Shown: piece by piece, positions 1-7,998 of the stretch
How positions within the stretch are numbered: position 1 is the stretch's first letter
How the letters are laid out: each line of letters starts with the position of its first letter
Assembly (NCBI RefSeq): GCF_900107705.1
Contig: NZ_FNRE01000008.1
Span: 62,001-126,000 of the forward strand
Length of the DNA: 64,000 bases
Direction: 5' to 3'
Source: Prevotella sp. tc2-28
GTDB taxonomy: Bacteria > Bacteroidota > Bacteroidia > Bacteroidales > Bacteroidaceae
Made by a program: the position numbers and the translations under genes
Notes under the pieces: generated by a model
What the model was told of the DNA's origin: nothing
What the model saw: only the letters and a program-made list of their open reading frames with translations
Databases searched by the model: none

Positions 1-3000
1 CATCTGGTACGGATTATACTATTACCTATAGCCCAGACCATACCACTCCTGGTGAAAAGGTAGCCACGATTACAGGACAAGGTAACTTCAAGGGTTCGGT
101 AAAAAAGACCTATACCATTGTAGGAGCTTCGGACGTGACCATCACACTGCCAGCGGGCACCTATACCTACAATGGTGCTGAGCACAAGCCGGTGGTTACG
201 GTGAAGAAAGGCGACGACCCATTGACGTTGAATACCGACTATACGGTGGCCTATAGCGCCAACATCAACGCAGGTATAGCTACCATTACCGTAACGGGTA
301 TAGGAAACTACGACTTCACACAGACGAAGACATTCACCATCGGCAAGAAGCCAATGACGAATGCAATGGTGACGCTGACAGGTGCTCCGTTTACCTACAA
401 TGGCAGTGTACAGAAGCCGGCGGTTACCGTGAGTGACGGAAGCCCCTCTATCATCAGCGCCAGCGACTATACCATCAGCAATGACGGAAACATCAATGCG
501 GGCAACTACACCGTGACGGTGACGGCAACAGCAACGGGTAACTACTCGGGTTCGGGCAGCCAGAGCTATACCATCAATCCCTACACGCTGAACGCCACGA
601 ATACCAGCGTTATTCTCGACCAGTCGACCTTTGTCTATGACAGGACGGCAAAGAAGCCGAATGTTCTGCTGGTCAAGGTGGGCGACACGATGGTTGTGCC
701 GACCTTCACCACTGCCTATAGTAATAATGTGAATGCAAGCAATACGGCAACGGTGACCGTGACTGGTTCGGGTAACTTCACGGGCGCTGTAGATAAGACG
801 TTCGTCATCACAACGAAGTCTGTCACGAGCGACATGATCAAGTTCAACAAGGAGAATTTCGTCTATGATGGAACAAACCAGAAGCCGACGGTGACGGCAA
901 AGGACGGCGAGAACACGATGACGCCGGGTACAGACTATACACTGACCAACGAGGGTGGTACCAACGTTGGCGTATATTATGCCTATATAGACGGTAAGGG
1001 CAACTATAGCGGACGTGCCTCGAAGCCTTTCTACATCATCACCCAGAACGCAGCGGCATTTGTTGTCAGCGACATTGCGGACACCGAATATGACGGAACG
1101 GCCAAGGAGCCTGTCATTACGGTTACCGACAACAGCACTGCTCCGGGTACGGTACTGGTAAAGGACGAAAACTATACGGTGAGCTACCTGAACAACAAGG
1201 ATGCCGGTATCGCTACCGTCATTGTGACGGGTATGGGCAGCTATGCGGGTACGGTGACCAAGAACTTCAACATCACGCCCAAGCCCCTTGCTGCCGAGAT
1301 GATATCTGTGTCGCCAGGCACCTTCACTTTCAACGGTAGCCTGCAGCGGCCTGACGTTACCGTGACGGACGGAACCATCATGAAAGCCAACGACTACACG
1401 GTCATCAACAGCGGTAATGTGAATCAGGGTACGTACTATGTCACCGTCATAGGACAGGGTAACTATAAAGGCACCATTACCAATGTCGCCCAGACAAAAT
1501 ATACGATTACACCGCTCAGCATTGCCGAGGCCGACGTCAACCTGTACGAGTTGCCGAGCTATGTCTATGACGGAACGGCCAAGAACCCCAGCGTGCGCGA
1601 GGTACTTGTCAACAACTACGTCGTTCCTACGACAGGCTATGATGTAAGCTACGGTACCAACATTGTTGCTGGACCGGCAAGCATCACCATTACTGGTAAG
1701 GGCAACTTCACGGGCACCAAGACCGTTAACTTCACGATTGCTCAGAAGGACATCACGAGCGACATGATTCTGCTCAGCAACACGGAATACATCTACACGG
1801 GTGAGCTGAAGAAGCCGGAGGTTACCGTGAAACAAGGTGAGACAACGCTGACGCTGGACACGGACTATACCCTGTCGAACAATGGCGGTATCTACGTAGG
1901 CCAGTATAACGTGACGGTCACCGGAAAGGGCAACTATACGGGTACGGCTTCCCAGACGTATAACATCATTGCTCAGGAAGCAGGCAGCTTTGTGGTAACA
2001 CTCAGCACGGAAAGCGTGGTATATACCGGTGGCGAGCAGAAGCCTGCCGTCACGGTGAAGAAAGGTGATGTGACCCTGAACGAGGGCACCGACTACACGG
2101 TCATGTACATAGACAACATCAACGTAGGTATGGCTACGGTCACCGTAAGGGGTAAGGGCAACTACGAGGGTACCGTCAACAAGACCTTCTTCATCACGCC
2201 CAAGACGCTGACCGGCGACATGGTGACGCTGAGCGCCAGCTCGTTTACCTACAATGGCGTACAGCAGCGACCGGGTGTGACTGTCAGTGATCATGACTTC
2301 CTGACATCCAACGACTATTATATCACCAACGAAGGTGGCGTAAACATCGGCTCCTACAATGTTATCATCACAGGTAAGAGCAACTATACGGGAACGGTTA
2401 CCAAGCAGTTCAGCATCACGCCGCTCAGCCTGAACGACGCCAATATCGTGCTTTACGAGATGGCCAGCAACATCTACGACGGAAAGCCCAAGAACCCAGG
2501 CGTACGCGAAGTAACCGTCGGCACACTGGTAGTTCCTACCACCGGCTATACCACCAGCGTATCGCCTAACATCAACGTAGGCACAGTAACCGTGACGGTG
2601 ACCGGTAAGGACAACTTCACGGGATCGGCAGAAACCACGTTTGTCATCATGCCGAAGCCTCTAACCAGCAGTATGATGACGCTGACACCGACGGTATTCA
2701 ACTACAACGGTACGGTACAGAAGCCTAGCGTAACCGTAAAGGACGGCAAGGTGATTCTGACCGAGGACACGGACTACACGCTGACCAACGAGGGTGGCAA
2801 AGAGGCTGGAACCTATGAGGTGACCGTGAAGGGTATCGGCAACTACACCGACGAAGCCACACAGTCGTTCATCATTGTAAGCAGTGGTGCAAACACCTTT
2901 GTGGTGACCCTGGAGACCAGCGAATACACCTTCGACGGCACAGCACACAAGCCTGCAGTGACGGTAACGATGGAAGAAAGGACGCTGAGCGAAGGAACGG

Positions 3001-4337
3001 ACTATACCCTGACATACAGCAAGAACACCAATGCCGGAACGGCTCTGGTTACGGTGAAGGGCGTAGGCGACTATACCGGTGAACAGGTGAAGACCTTCAC
3101 CATCCTGCCGAAGGCATTGACTGACGCAATGGTAACACTCGACAAGACTTCCTTTATCTACAACGAGAAGGTACAGAAGCCGGAAGTGACCGTTGCAGAC
3201 GGCACCATCATGACTGCGGACGACTATACCGTGACCAACGACGGTGGTACGGATGAGGGCACCTACCAGGTAGTGGTTACCGGACAGAACAACTACAAGG
3301 GTGTGGTTATCAAGTCGTTCACCATCACCCGTGAGGAGATTCACGGCGACGACGACCCAGAACATCCTGACGAGAAGCCTATCACCTACACGCCAACCGA
3401 GGAAGGTAGCGACGAGGTGAAGGTTTCGAGCCTCGAAGGATCTGAGACCGAACTGGAACAAATCACAAGTGTGACTATTCCTGCTACCTGTACCGCTAAC
3501 GGAAAGACCTATTCCGTAGTGGGTGTTTCAGCCAACGCCTTTGCCAACGTGCCCAACCTGACAGACATCTATCTGCCCGACACGGAAGAGCCGCTGGAGA
3601 TTGCCGAAGATGCCATTCCCACATCAGTCACCGTACACACTACCCTAGCCCTGCTTGATGACTACGCACTGATGCCCAGTCTGTCGGAGAACTTCAAGGC
3701 TGGCAAGATAAAGGCTACCGTAACGGCGAAAAACCGCTACTGGACCTTCTCGAGTGGTGTCGATGTATATGTGCCGGACGGCGTGTCGGTGTACATTGTC
3801 CATGAGCGGAACAATGCCGCAGTGACCATCGTAGAACTGTCGGACAACGACCTGACAGTGGGCGGACAGCGTATCATCAAGCACAACAACGGCGTACTGA
3901 TCGGCAGTGAGGGTAATGAGACTCCTTACGACCTCGTGGCCTGCGGACGACGCATGAGCAGTGGAAGCACCATCACCACGGACGACTTCAAGGACTACGG
4001 TTCACAGAACTGTCTGGTACCCGTCATCGTACCGACTCACTTCGATAAAGGCTACTACTTCTTGAGGAACAACGAGTTCTACAGCATCCAGGAGGAGGGC
4101 GAAGACGTGAAGGTACCTGCCGGAAAGGCTGTGCTCTACTTACACCAGGCAGCTTCCAGTCCGTCGTACAGCTCTGTTATCCAACTGGTGAACACGGGCG
4201 AGATCACGAATATCAACGGTGTTGAGCGTGATGCCGACGAGGGCGACTGGTATGACATGAGCGGACGTAAGCTCAACGGTCGTCCCACGAAGAAAGGTGT
4301 TTACATTCAGAACAACAAGAAAATCGTAATCAGATAA
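1..4337 (+). CDS. Partial giant surface protein of tandem MBG/YDG-like repeats with a C-terminal tail
   Basis: The frame is open from the first bases of the window, so the true start lies upstream; the first in-window start-like codon (GTG, 135) falls inside a repeat and is not a real start. Fourteen complete repeats of about 75 residues, plus one partial, run to about base 3341. Each has a core like YDGTAKEP..DYTVSY..N.NAG.ATVTVTG.GNY.GT, typical of bacterial Ig-like MBG/YDG domains. They are followed by about 330 other residues, including a BspA-like leucine-rich segment (VSANAFANVPNLTDIYLP). The protein ends in a tail (MSGRKLNGRPTKKGVYI) resembling the C-terminal sorting tails of Bacteroidetes. 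Likely exported and surface attached, as an adhesin or scaffold; the exact role is unknown. The next gene begins 3 bases after its stop, so the two are probably co-transcribed. Confidence 0.85.
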   Translation, partial: SGTDYTITYSPDHTTPGEKVATITGQGNFKGSVKKTYTIVGASDVTITLPAGTYTYNGAEHKPVVTVKKGDDPLTLNTDYTVAYSANINAGIATITVTGIGNYDFTQTKTFTIGKKPMTNAMVTLTGAPFTYNGSVQKPAVTVSDGSPSIISASDYTISNDGNINAGNYTVTVTATATGNYSGSGSQSYTINPYTLNATNTSVILDQSTFVYDRTAKKPNVLLVKVGDTMVVPTFTTAYSNNVNASNTATVTVTGSGNFTGAVDKTFVITTKSVTSDMIKFNKENFVYDGTNQKPTVTAKDGENTMTPGTDYTLTNEGGTNVGVYYAYIDGKGNYSGRASKPFYIITQNAAAFVVSDIADTEYDGTAKEPVITVTDNSTAPGTVLVKDENYTVSYLNNKDAGIATVIVTGMGSYAGTVTKNFNITPKPLAAEMISVSPGTFTFNGSLQRPDVTVTDGTIMKANDYTVINSGNVNQGTYYVTVIGQGNYKGTITNVAQTKYTITPLSIAEADVNLYELPSYVYDGTAKNPSVREVLVNNYVVPTTGYDVSYGTNIVAGPASITITGKGNFTGTKTVNFTIAQKDITSDMILLSNTEYIYTGELKKPEVTVKQGETTLTLDTDYTLSNNGGIYVGQYNVTVTGKGNYTGTASQTYNIIAQEAGSFVVTLSTESVVYTGGEQKPAVTVKKGDVTLNEGTDYTVMYIDNINVGMATVTVRGKGNYEGTVNKTFFITPKTLTGDMVTLSASSFTYNGVQQRPGVTVSDHDFLTSNDYYITNEGGVNIGSYNVIITGKSNYTGTVTKQFSITPLSLNDANIVLYEMASNIYDGKPKNPGVREVTVGTLVVPTTGYTTSVSPNINVGTVTVTVTGKDNFTGSAETTFVIMPKPLTSSMMTLTPTVFNYNGTVQKPSVTVKDGKVILTEDTDYTLTNEGGKEAGTYEVTVKGIGNYTDEATQSFIIVSSGANTFVVTLETSEYTFDGTAHKPAVTVTMEERTLSEGTDYTLTYSKNTNAGTALVTVKGVGDYTGEQVKTFTILPKALTDAMVTLDKTSFIYNEKVQKPEVTVADGTIMTADDYTVTNDGGTDEGTYQVVVTGQNNYKGVVIKSFTITREEIHGDDDPEHPDEKPITYTPTEEGSDEVKVSSLEGSETELEQITSVTIPATCTANGKTYSVVGVSANAFANVPNLTDIYLPDTEEPLEIAEDAIPTSVTVHTTLALLDDYALMPSLSENFKAGKIKATVTAKNRYWTFSSGVDVYVPDGVSVYIVHERNNAAVTIVELSDNDLTVGGQRIIKHNNGVLIGSEGNETPYDLVACGRRMSSGSTITTDDFKDYGSQNCLVPVIVPTHFDKGYYFLRNNEFYSIQEEGEDVKVPAGKAVLYLHQAASSPSYSSVIQLVNTGEITNINGVERDADEGDWYDMSGRKLNGRPTKKGVYIQNNKKIVIR

Positions 4338-4339
4338 AA

Positions 4340-5077
4340 ATGCGTATTATGAACAAGAATATTCTTTTCGCCATCATGTCACTGCTGTTGCTGGTAACAG
4401 CCTGCAACAAGAATGATGATATTGAGAGAGTGCAGTCGATGGTATTTGTCCCGGAACACAGCAGCGGTTGCATCCGTGTGGACGGGACCAGCCCGATGAC
4501 GTTACGCTACCGTGTTGAACCCAAGAAGATGATACCGGAACTGGTAAACAACAGCAAGGCATTCACCTTTGAGAGCAAGTCGCTCAGCGAGACGCCGTCG
4601 CTCACCATCAACACGATAACAGGTGATGCCACCAGTGGTGTGCTGACACTGGAAGTGACGCCAAGCGCAGGGTTCGAGCATAACGGCGACTATGCCTTTG
4701 CACTGCACTACAGCAACGACGACACCGGATTCACCAGTGCCTTTACCCCCGTCTTGGTGGTGGTACACCCCACCAACCTGACTTTTGGAGGTATAGACAT
4801 CACGCAGCCGCTCATTGCCGGCAACACCTACAAGCTAGAGCCCGTCTTCACACCGACGTACACGACGGAGAAGGGTGTCACATGGGCTTCGAGCAACACG
4901 CAAGTAGCCACTGTGGACGAGAACGGCCTGTTAAGCCTGTTGGACAACGGCCAGACAACCATCAGCATCACGTCAACAGACAATCCGGACATCGGATATA
5001 GCATCACCATCACCGTGTCGGGAGGTAACATTCCTGTCAATCCAGGCGACGGGACAGGACAGGACCAAGCGGAATAA
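4340..5077 (+). CDS. Lipoprotein with C-terminal BIG2-like Ig domain
   Basis: 245 residues. The N-terminus has a hydrophobic stretch ending in the lipobox LLLLVTAC, so export and lipid anchoring are expected; ATG 4349 is an alternative start three codons in. Residues about 30-145 form a beta-rich domain I do not recognise. Residues about 150-230 resemble a BIG2 domain (VTWASSNTQVATVDENGLLS). It lies 3 bases downstream of the giant repeat protein and is probably translated from the same mRNA, which suggests a partner or anchor for that protein. The last residues are low complexity (GDGTGQDQAE). Function unknown. Confidence 0.85.
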   Translation: MRIMNKNILFAIMSLLLLVTACNKNDDIERVQSMVFVPEHSSGCIRVDGTSPMTLRYRVEPKKMIPELVNNSKAFTFESKSLSETPSLTINTITGDATSGVLTLEVTPSAGFEHNGDYAFALHYSNDDTGFTSAFTPVLVVVHPTNLTFGGIDITQPLIAGNTYKLEPVFTPTYTTEKGVTWASSNTQVATVDENGLLSLLDNGQTTISITSTDNPDIGYSITITVSGGNIPVNPGDGTGQDQAE

Positions 5078-5082
5078 TAGCG

Positions 5083-5114
5083 GAACAGGCAGGCAATAAA
5101 CGGCTTGCCTGTTC
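5083..5114 (+). terminator. Inverted repeat after the repeat-protein operon
   Basis: GAACAGGCA at 5083-5091 pairs with TGCCTGTTC at 5106-5114. The sequence that follows (GTTATTATATA) is only weakly T-rich, so this is a weak intrinsic terminator or a processing hairpin just before the lipoprotein remnant at 5129. Confidence 0.45.
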
Positions 5115-5128
5115 GTTATTATATACGT

Positions 5129-5299
5129 ATGCGAAAGATATTGCACCTGACAATAGTATGTGTGGTCTCCATATTCCTCATGGGATGTGGAGCCGACGCG
5201 GCTATGAAGAAGGGTGACAAGTTCTACGCTCTGGGTGAATACTACGATGCGGCAACACAGTATAGGAAGGCATATTCGCAGACACCTTCCAAGGAATGA
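5129..5299 (+). pseudogene. Truncated lipoprotein, N-terminal remnant of a TPR lipoprotein (PorE-like)
   Basis: 56 residues from ATG 5129. There is a signal sequence with lipobox (FLMGC), followed by the opening of a TPR-like helix pair (KKGDKFYALGEYYDAATQ). This matches the usual start of Bacteroidetes TPR/PD40/OmpA lipoproteins such as the type IX secretion protein PorE (recalled, not searched). The frame stops at TGA 5297-5299. In-frame sequence after the stop reads QLRGQ, which looks like a continuation, and one base change (CGA to TGA) would explain the stop. Family-like sequence then ends, with another in-frame stop at 5435. I read it as the broken 5' end of a larger gene; a real short lipoprotein cannot be excluded. 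Confidence 0.5.
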
Positions 5300-5483
5300 C
5301 AGCTGAGGGGACAATCTGTCCCTGCGTTCCACTTTAGTAACGAAATTTCATACACAAAAACGGGGTTTTGTGCATTGAGGATTATTAACATAAAAAAGAG
5401 TGGGTTGCCTAATGGGCAATCCATTTTATTTTTGTAAATTTGCCGATGTTTTTTGAAAACCGATAACTGAAAAGGATACATAT
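5300..5483. other. Intergenic gap with hairpins and a -7 box
   Basis: Past the remnant there is a 7-bp inverted repeat (CACAAAA/TTTTGTG, 5353-5372), then a terminator-like hairpin (TGGGTTGCC 5401-5409 with GGCAATCCA 5415-5423, then TTTTATTTTTG). TAAATTTG at 5435-5442 matches the Bacteroidetes -7 box and could start the next gene at 5484. No good -33 TTTG is seen 20 bases upstream. Confidence 0.5.
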
Positions 5484-6116
5484 ATGGCTAAAGATGCAGA
5501 GGAACTGAAGATAATTCTCGATATGGCCGCCAATGGCGGTAAGATGCAGGCTCAGAACGAGATGCTGCTGAAAAGGATTGCGCAACTGGAGAATGACTTA
5601 AAGCGTCAGAAGAATGAGAACAAGAAACTGAAAAACGACTTGGCGGATAAGACGAAGGAGTGTGAGGAGAAAGACCATAGGATAGAGGAACTGGAGGCGA
5701 GGCTGATGTGTGAGACGCCGTCTGGGAATACGGAGACCTGTGCCCAGGGGCCTGTGCTGATGGTAAATAATTTCTACTACGTCCTGTCGTGGCCTAAGAC
5801 GGTGGAGTATGTGGGCAAACTGGACTCTCAGGGGCGCATGAGTGCAGGACATTTTATCCATCAGACGTTGCCTGACGGTATCAACATGAGTTTCGTGAAA
5901 AGGGTGGACGAGCTGACGAAGTTGGAGGCTCCTCAGGACCAGCGACTGGCTGATGCTATGGAGAAGGTGGCAGGACGTCCGACAACACAGAACATCTATG
6001 GCGACAAGAATGAGTTCACGGAGGACTCGAAGATGGTGAAGCTGGCTCTTCCCAATGATGCTGATCCGGCAGAGATAGTCACGCAGATAACAGAACAACA
6101 GAAACTATTGGATTAA
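5484..6116 (+). CDS. Hypothetical coiled-coil protein
   Basis: 210 residues, not recognised. Residues about 20-75 are a charged heptad-rich coiled coil (LKRIAQLENDLKRQKNENKK). A more globular part follows from about residue 90 (VLMVNNFYYVLSWPKTVEYV). There is no signal peptide or membrane segment, so it is probably cytoplasmic. The next gene starts 4 bases after its stop, so the two are likely one transcription unit ending at the terminator at 6497-6522. It sits at the left edge of the accessory segment. Confidence 0.75.
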   Translation: MAKDAEELKIILDMAANGGKMQAQNEMLLKRIAQLENDLKRQKNENKKLKNDLADKTKECEEKDHRIEELEARLMCETPSGNTETCAQGPVLMVNNFYYVLSWPKTVEYVGKLDSQGRMSAGHFIHQTLPDGINMSFVKRVDELTKLEAPQDQRLADAMEKVAGRPTTQNIYGDKNEFTEDSKMVKLALPNDADPAEIVTQITEQQKLLD

Positions 6117-6120
6117 AACG

Positions 6121-6510
6121 ATGGGTGATACGAAGGAATATATCAGGGGCGACAAGCATGTGCATCAGGCAGGCAGCGTGATGATTAAGTTCATACAGTA
6201 TAACGTGCCAGGCCAGCAGAGTGACTGGAAGCAACAGGAAGTGCGGGAGGCGGAGGTAGTTCGGGATGATGGCGAACTGATAGAGAAACTGAAGCCTATC
6301 TTCTATAACAACGAAGAGGATGTGAAACTGTTCTTGAAAGAAATCACGGGTATGAAGCCTGGCGATATTACCGACCTGGTAAACAGGTGGGTGAAGGACA
6401 AGCGGATTTCCGATTACGGCTACAGCAGGAAGGGCGTGCTCTGGGAAATACTATACGAAGCGGGGCTATATACGAAAAGCCGACAGAACTGGTGTAAGAG
6501 AGTCGATTGA
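6121..6510 (+). CDS. Hypothetical protein paired with the coiled-coil gene
   Basis: 129 residues, not recognised. It is soluble and rich in charged residues; the C-terminal half is helical (LKEITGMKPGDITDLVNRWV) and ends with several basic and aromatic residues. The 4-base gap to the preceding gene suggests translational coupling. Its TGA stop lies inside the loop-proximal part of the downstream terminator hairpin. No function is proposed. Confidence 0.75.
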   Translation: MGDTKEYIRGDKHVHQAGSVMIKFIQYNVPGQQSDWKQQEVREAEVVRDDGELIEKLKPIFYNNEEDVKLFLKEITGMKPGDITDLVNRWVKDKRISDYGYSRKGVLWEILYEAGLYTKSRQNWCKRVD

Positions 6511-6522
6511 CTCTCTTTTTTT
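6497..6522 (+). terminator. Rho-independent terminator
   Basis: AGAGAGTC at 6497-6504 pairs perfectly with GACTCTCT at 6509-6516 across a 4-base loop, followed by a T run. It ends the two-gene unit at 5484-6510. Confidence 0.85.
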
Positions 6523-6582
6523 ATGCCTTTTTATGAGGTTTCCGAAGCTGAAAGTTTACGGTTTCGGTTTATAAAAGTTTCA

Positions 6583-6626
6583 AGTAGTTTATAATGGTTT
6601 ACGCCTTTTAAACTACTGTTTTTTTT
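6583..6626 (+). terminator. Second hairpin plus T tract
   Basis: AGTAGTTT at 6583-6590 pairs with AAACTACT at 6610-6617 across a 19-base loop, followed by a G and eight Ts. It may be a backup terminator insulating the rha operon. Confidence 0.4.
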
Positions 6627-6627
6627 C

Positions 6628-6659
6628 TTTCAAAGACTACTTTTTTGTGCCTAATTTTG
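6628..6659 (+). promoter_or_regulatory. Probable promoter of the rha-primase operon
   Basis: TAATTTTG at 6652-6659 fits the Bacteroidetes -7 box TAnnTTTG. TTTC at 6628-6631, exactly 20 bases upstream, is a three-of-four match to the -33 TTTG box. Transcription would start near 6666 and leave a leader of about 250 bases. Confidence 0.5.
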
Positions 6660-6915
6660 CAGTGTGAATCAATCACAAGCGATCTTTGAGCTTCGCTCGA
6701 AAATCGGTTTCGCCTCAGCAAAGTTTGAAAACGAGTTTTCACTTTGCATTCGGCTCACGCGATCTTTGACATACTGGAACAACGAAAACGACAGATGGAG
6801 CTGGCGGAATAATAATTGTGTACCATGGTGAACACACTTTTTACCAATAACACATACGTGCGCAAGTAAATATGCGTGCGTACATTTATTAATCTTTAAA
6901 ACAACAATTAAAATC
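6660..6915 (+). promoter_or_regulatory. Long structured leader of the rha operon
   Basis: Non-coding. It has two GCGATCTTTGA boxes 80 bases apart (6681 and 6761), the first followed by a small GAG..CTC hairpin. Between them is a strong hairpin, GCAAAGT (6718-6724) and GAAAAC pairing with GTTTTC and ACTTTGC (to 6747). A TGTGT/ACACA hairpin with a short T run follows near 6818-6843, and an imperfect inverted repeat at 6855-6882. The second box plus GACATACTGGAACAA resembles an rRNA-type boxA antitermination site. A similar layout precedes the AAA+ gene at 42008. Confidence 0.45.
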
Positions 6916-7659
6916 ATGAAACAGAAAGCAATTACAATCAGTTTGATTAAGAAGAACAACAACATCGAAGACAATGCCGCTGTGCAGCGCATGACCTCAC
7001 TGGAGATTGCCGAGCTCACAGGCAAGCAACACAAGAACGTGATGCAGGCCATCAGAAACATGGAGCCTGCGTGGGAGAAAACAGCCGGGCTGAAATTTCA
7101 GCTCGGGTCTTACGAAGACGCCAACGGACAGATGCGACCCTGCTACTCACTGACCAAGACGGAGTGCTTATACATTGCCACCAAGTTCAACGACGAGGCA
7201 CGCGCAAGACTGGTGTTGAGATGGCAGGAGTTGGAGATGGATCAGCGCGAGGCACTGGAGTGGGAACGCTGGAAGGCACGCTGGAGCCAGATAGAGCGTC
7301 CGAAGGGTTCTATTGCCCTGCTGGGATGCACCGAGGAGGAGATCCTGGACGAGGCCGACGACATCATCGGCGAGGAGCTGGACGAGCTGAACCAGCGAAG
7401 CGACGACTGCTACACACCTTCCGAGATTGGCAAGCCTTTCGGACTGGAAGGGCGCGACCTTAACTCGTTCCTCTGCGACCTGGGCATCATCCAGTGGGCG
7501 AAAGGCCAGTGGATGCCGACACGCAAATTCATGAATCAAGGGCTGACGGAGAACCGCAGCGTTGTTATTCACGGTCGTAACGGTCGACGCCGCACGGTGT
7601 CGCGACTGGTATGGACAGCGAAAGGGCGCGACTTTATCATGAACATCATTAAACAATAA
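6916..7659 (+). CDS. Rha-family phage regulator with KilAC-like C-terminus
   Basis: 247 residues. Residues about 25-115 match the Rha regulatory family (MTSLEIAELTGKQHKNVMQA, then SYEDANGQMRPCYSLTKTEC and KFNDEARARLVLRWQELE), known from phage and prophage regulators. Residues about 155-247 resemble the KilAC/antirepressor C-terminal domain (YTPSEIGKPFGLEGRDLN, ending WTAKGRDFIMNIIK). It is probably a DNA-binding regulator. The next gene starts 32 bases on. No integrase, capsid or terminase genes are nearby, so this is not a complete prophage. Confidence 0.85.
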   Translation: MKQKAITISLIKKNNNIEDNAAVQRMTSLEIAELTGKQHKNVMQAIRNMEPAWEKTAGLKFQLGSYEDANGQMRPCYSLTKTECLYIATKFNDEARARLVLRWQELEMDQREALEWERWKARWSQIERPKGSIALLGCTEEEILDEADDIIGEELDELNQRSDDCYTPSEIGKPFGLEGRDLNSFLCDLGIIQWAKGQWMPTRKFMNQGLTENRSVVIHGRNGRRRTVSRLVWTAKGRDFIMNIIKQ

Positions 7660-7691
7660 CCAATAATTATTTAAAAACACACAGAAAAGCT

Positions 7692-7982
7692 ATGGAAACA
7701 TTAGTAACTATTCAAGCGGTAGGCGCATACGCTGAGCGCCAATATCAGAGACAAGACGGAACGACAGAGTATTTCAAGAGTCGTGGGGTAACAATGAGAC
7801 GTGGAGGTGACATCTTCTATGGTGAGATGACTGGCGAGTTGGCCTCTAAGAACCGTGATACACAGTATGCACAGAACATGCCATACATCGTGAAGGGCTT
7901 CTGGAAGCACCGCACATGGGGCGACAACAACGACCGACACGAAAACACCTTCTATATTACTGACCTGCAACCCCTGTGCTAA
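7692..7982 (+). CDS. Small conserved-looking protein upstream of the primase-like gene
   Basis: 96 residues, no signal peptide or membrane segment. Alternating hydrophobic and charged residues suggest a small beta-barrel-like fold, possibly a single-stranded DNA-binding OB fold, but I see no decisive motif. It sits between the Rha regulator and the VirE_N/DUF3987 protein, 16 bases before the latter, so a role in the same DNA process is inferred from position only. Confidence 0.7.
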   Translation: METLVTIQAVGAYAERQYQRQDGTTEYFKSRGVTMRRGGDIFYGEMTGELASKNRDTQYAQNMPYIVKGFWKHRTWGDNNDRHENTFYITDLQPLC

Positions 7983-7998
7983 CAACCAATAGTCAAGT

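Noticed and set aside
2661..3461. 266-residue minus-strand ORF inside the giant repeat gene
   Set aside because: It is a shadow of the repeat-rich plus-strand gene; its composition follows the repeats and it has no promoter or domain.
6511..6915. tRNA or rRNA gene in the rha leader
   Set aside because: Hairpins are present but no cloverleaf or rRNA-like sequence; only the boxA-like motif resembles rRNA leaders.
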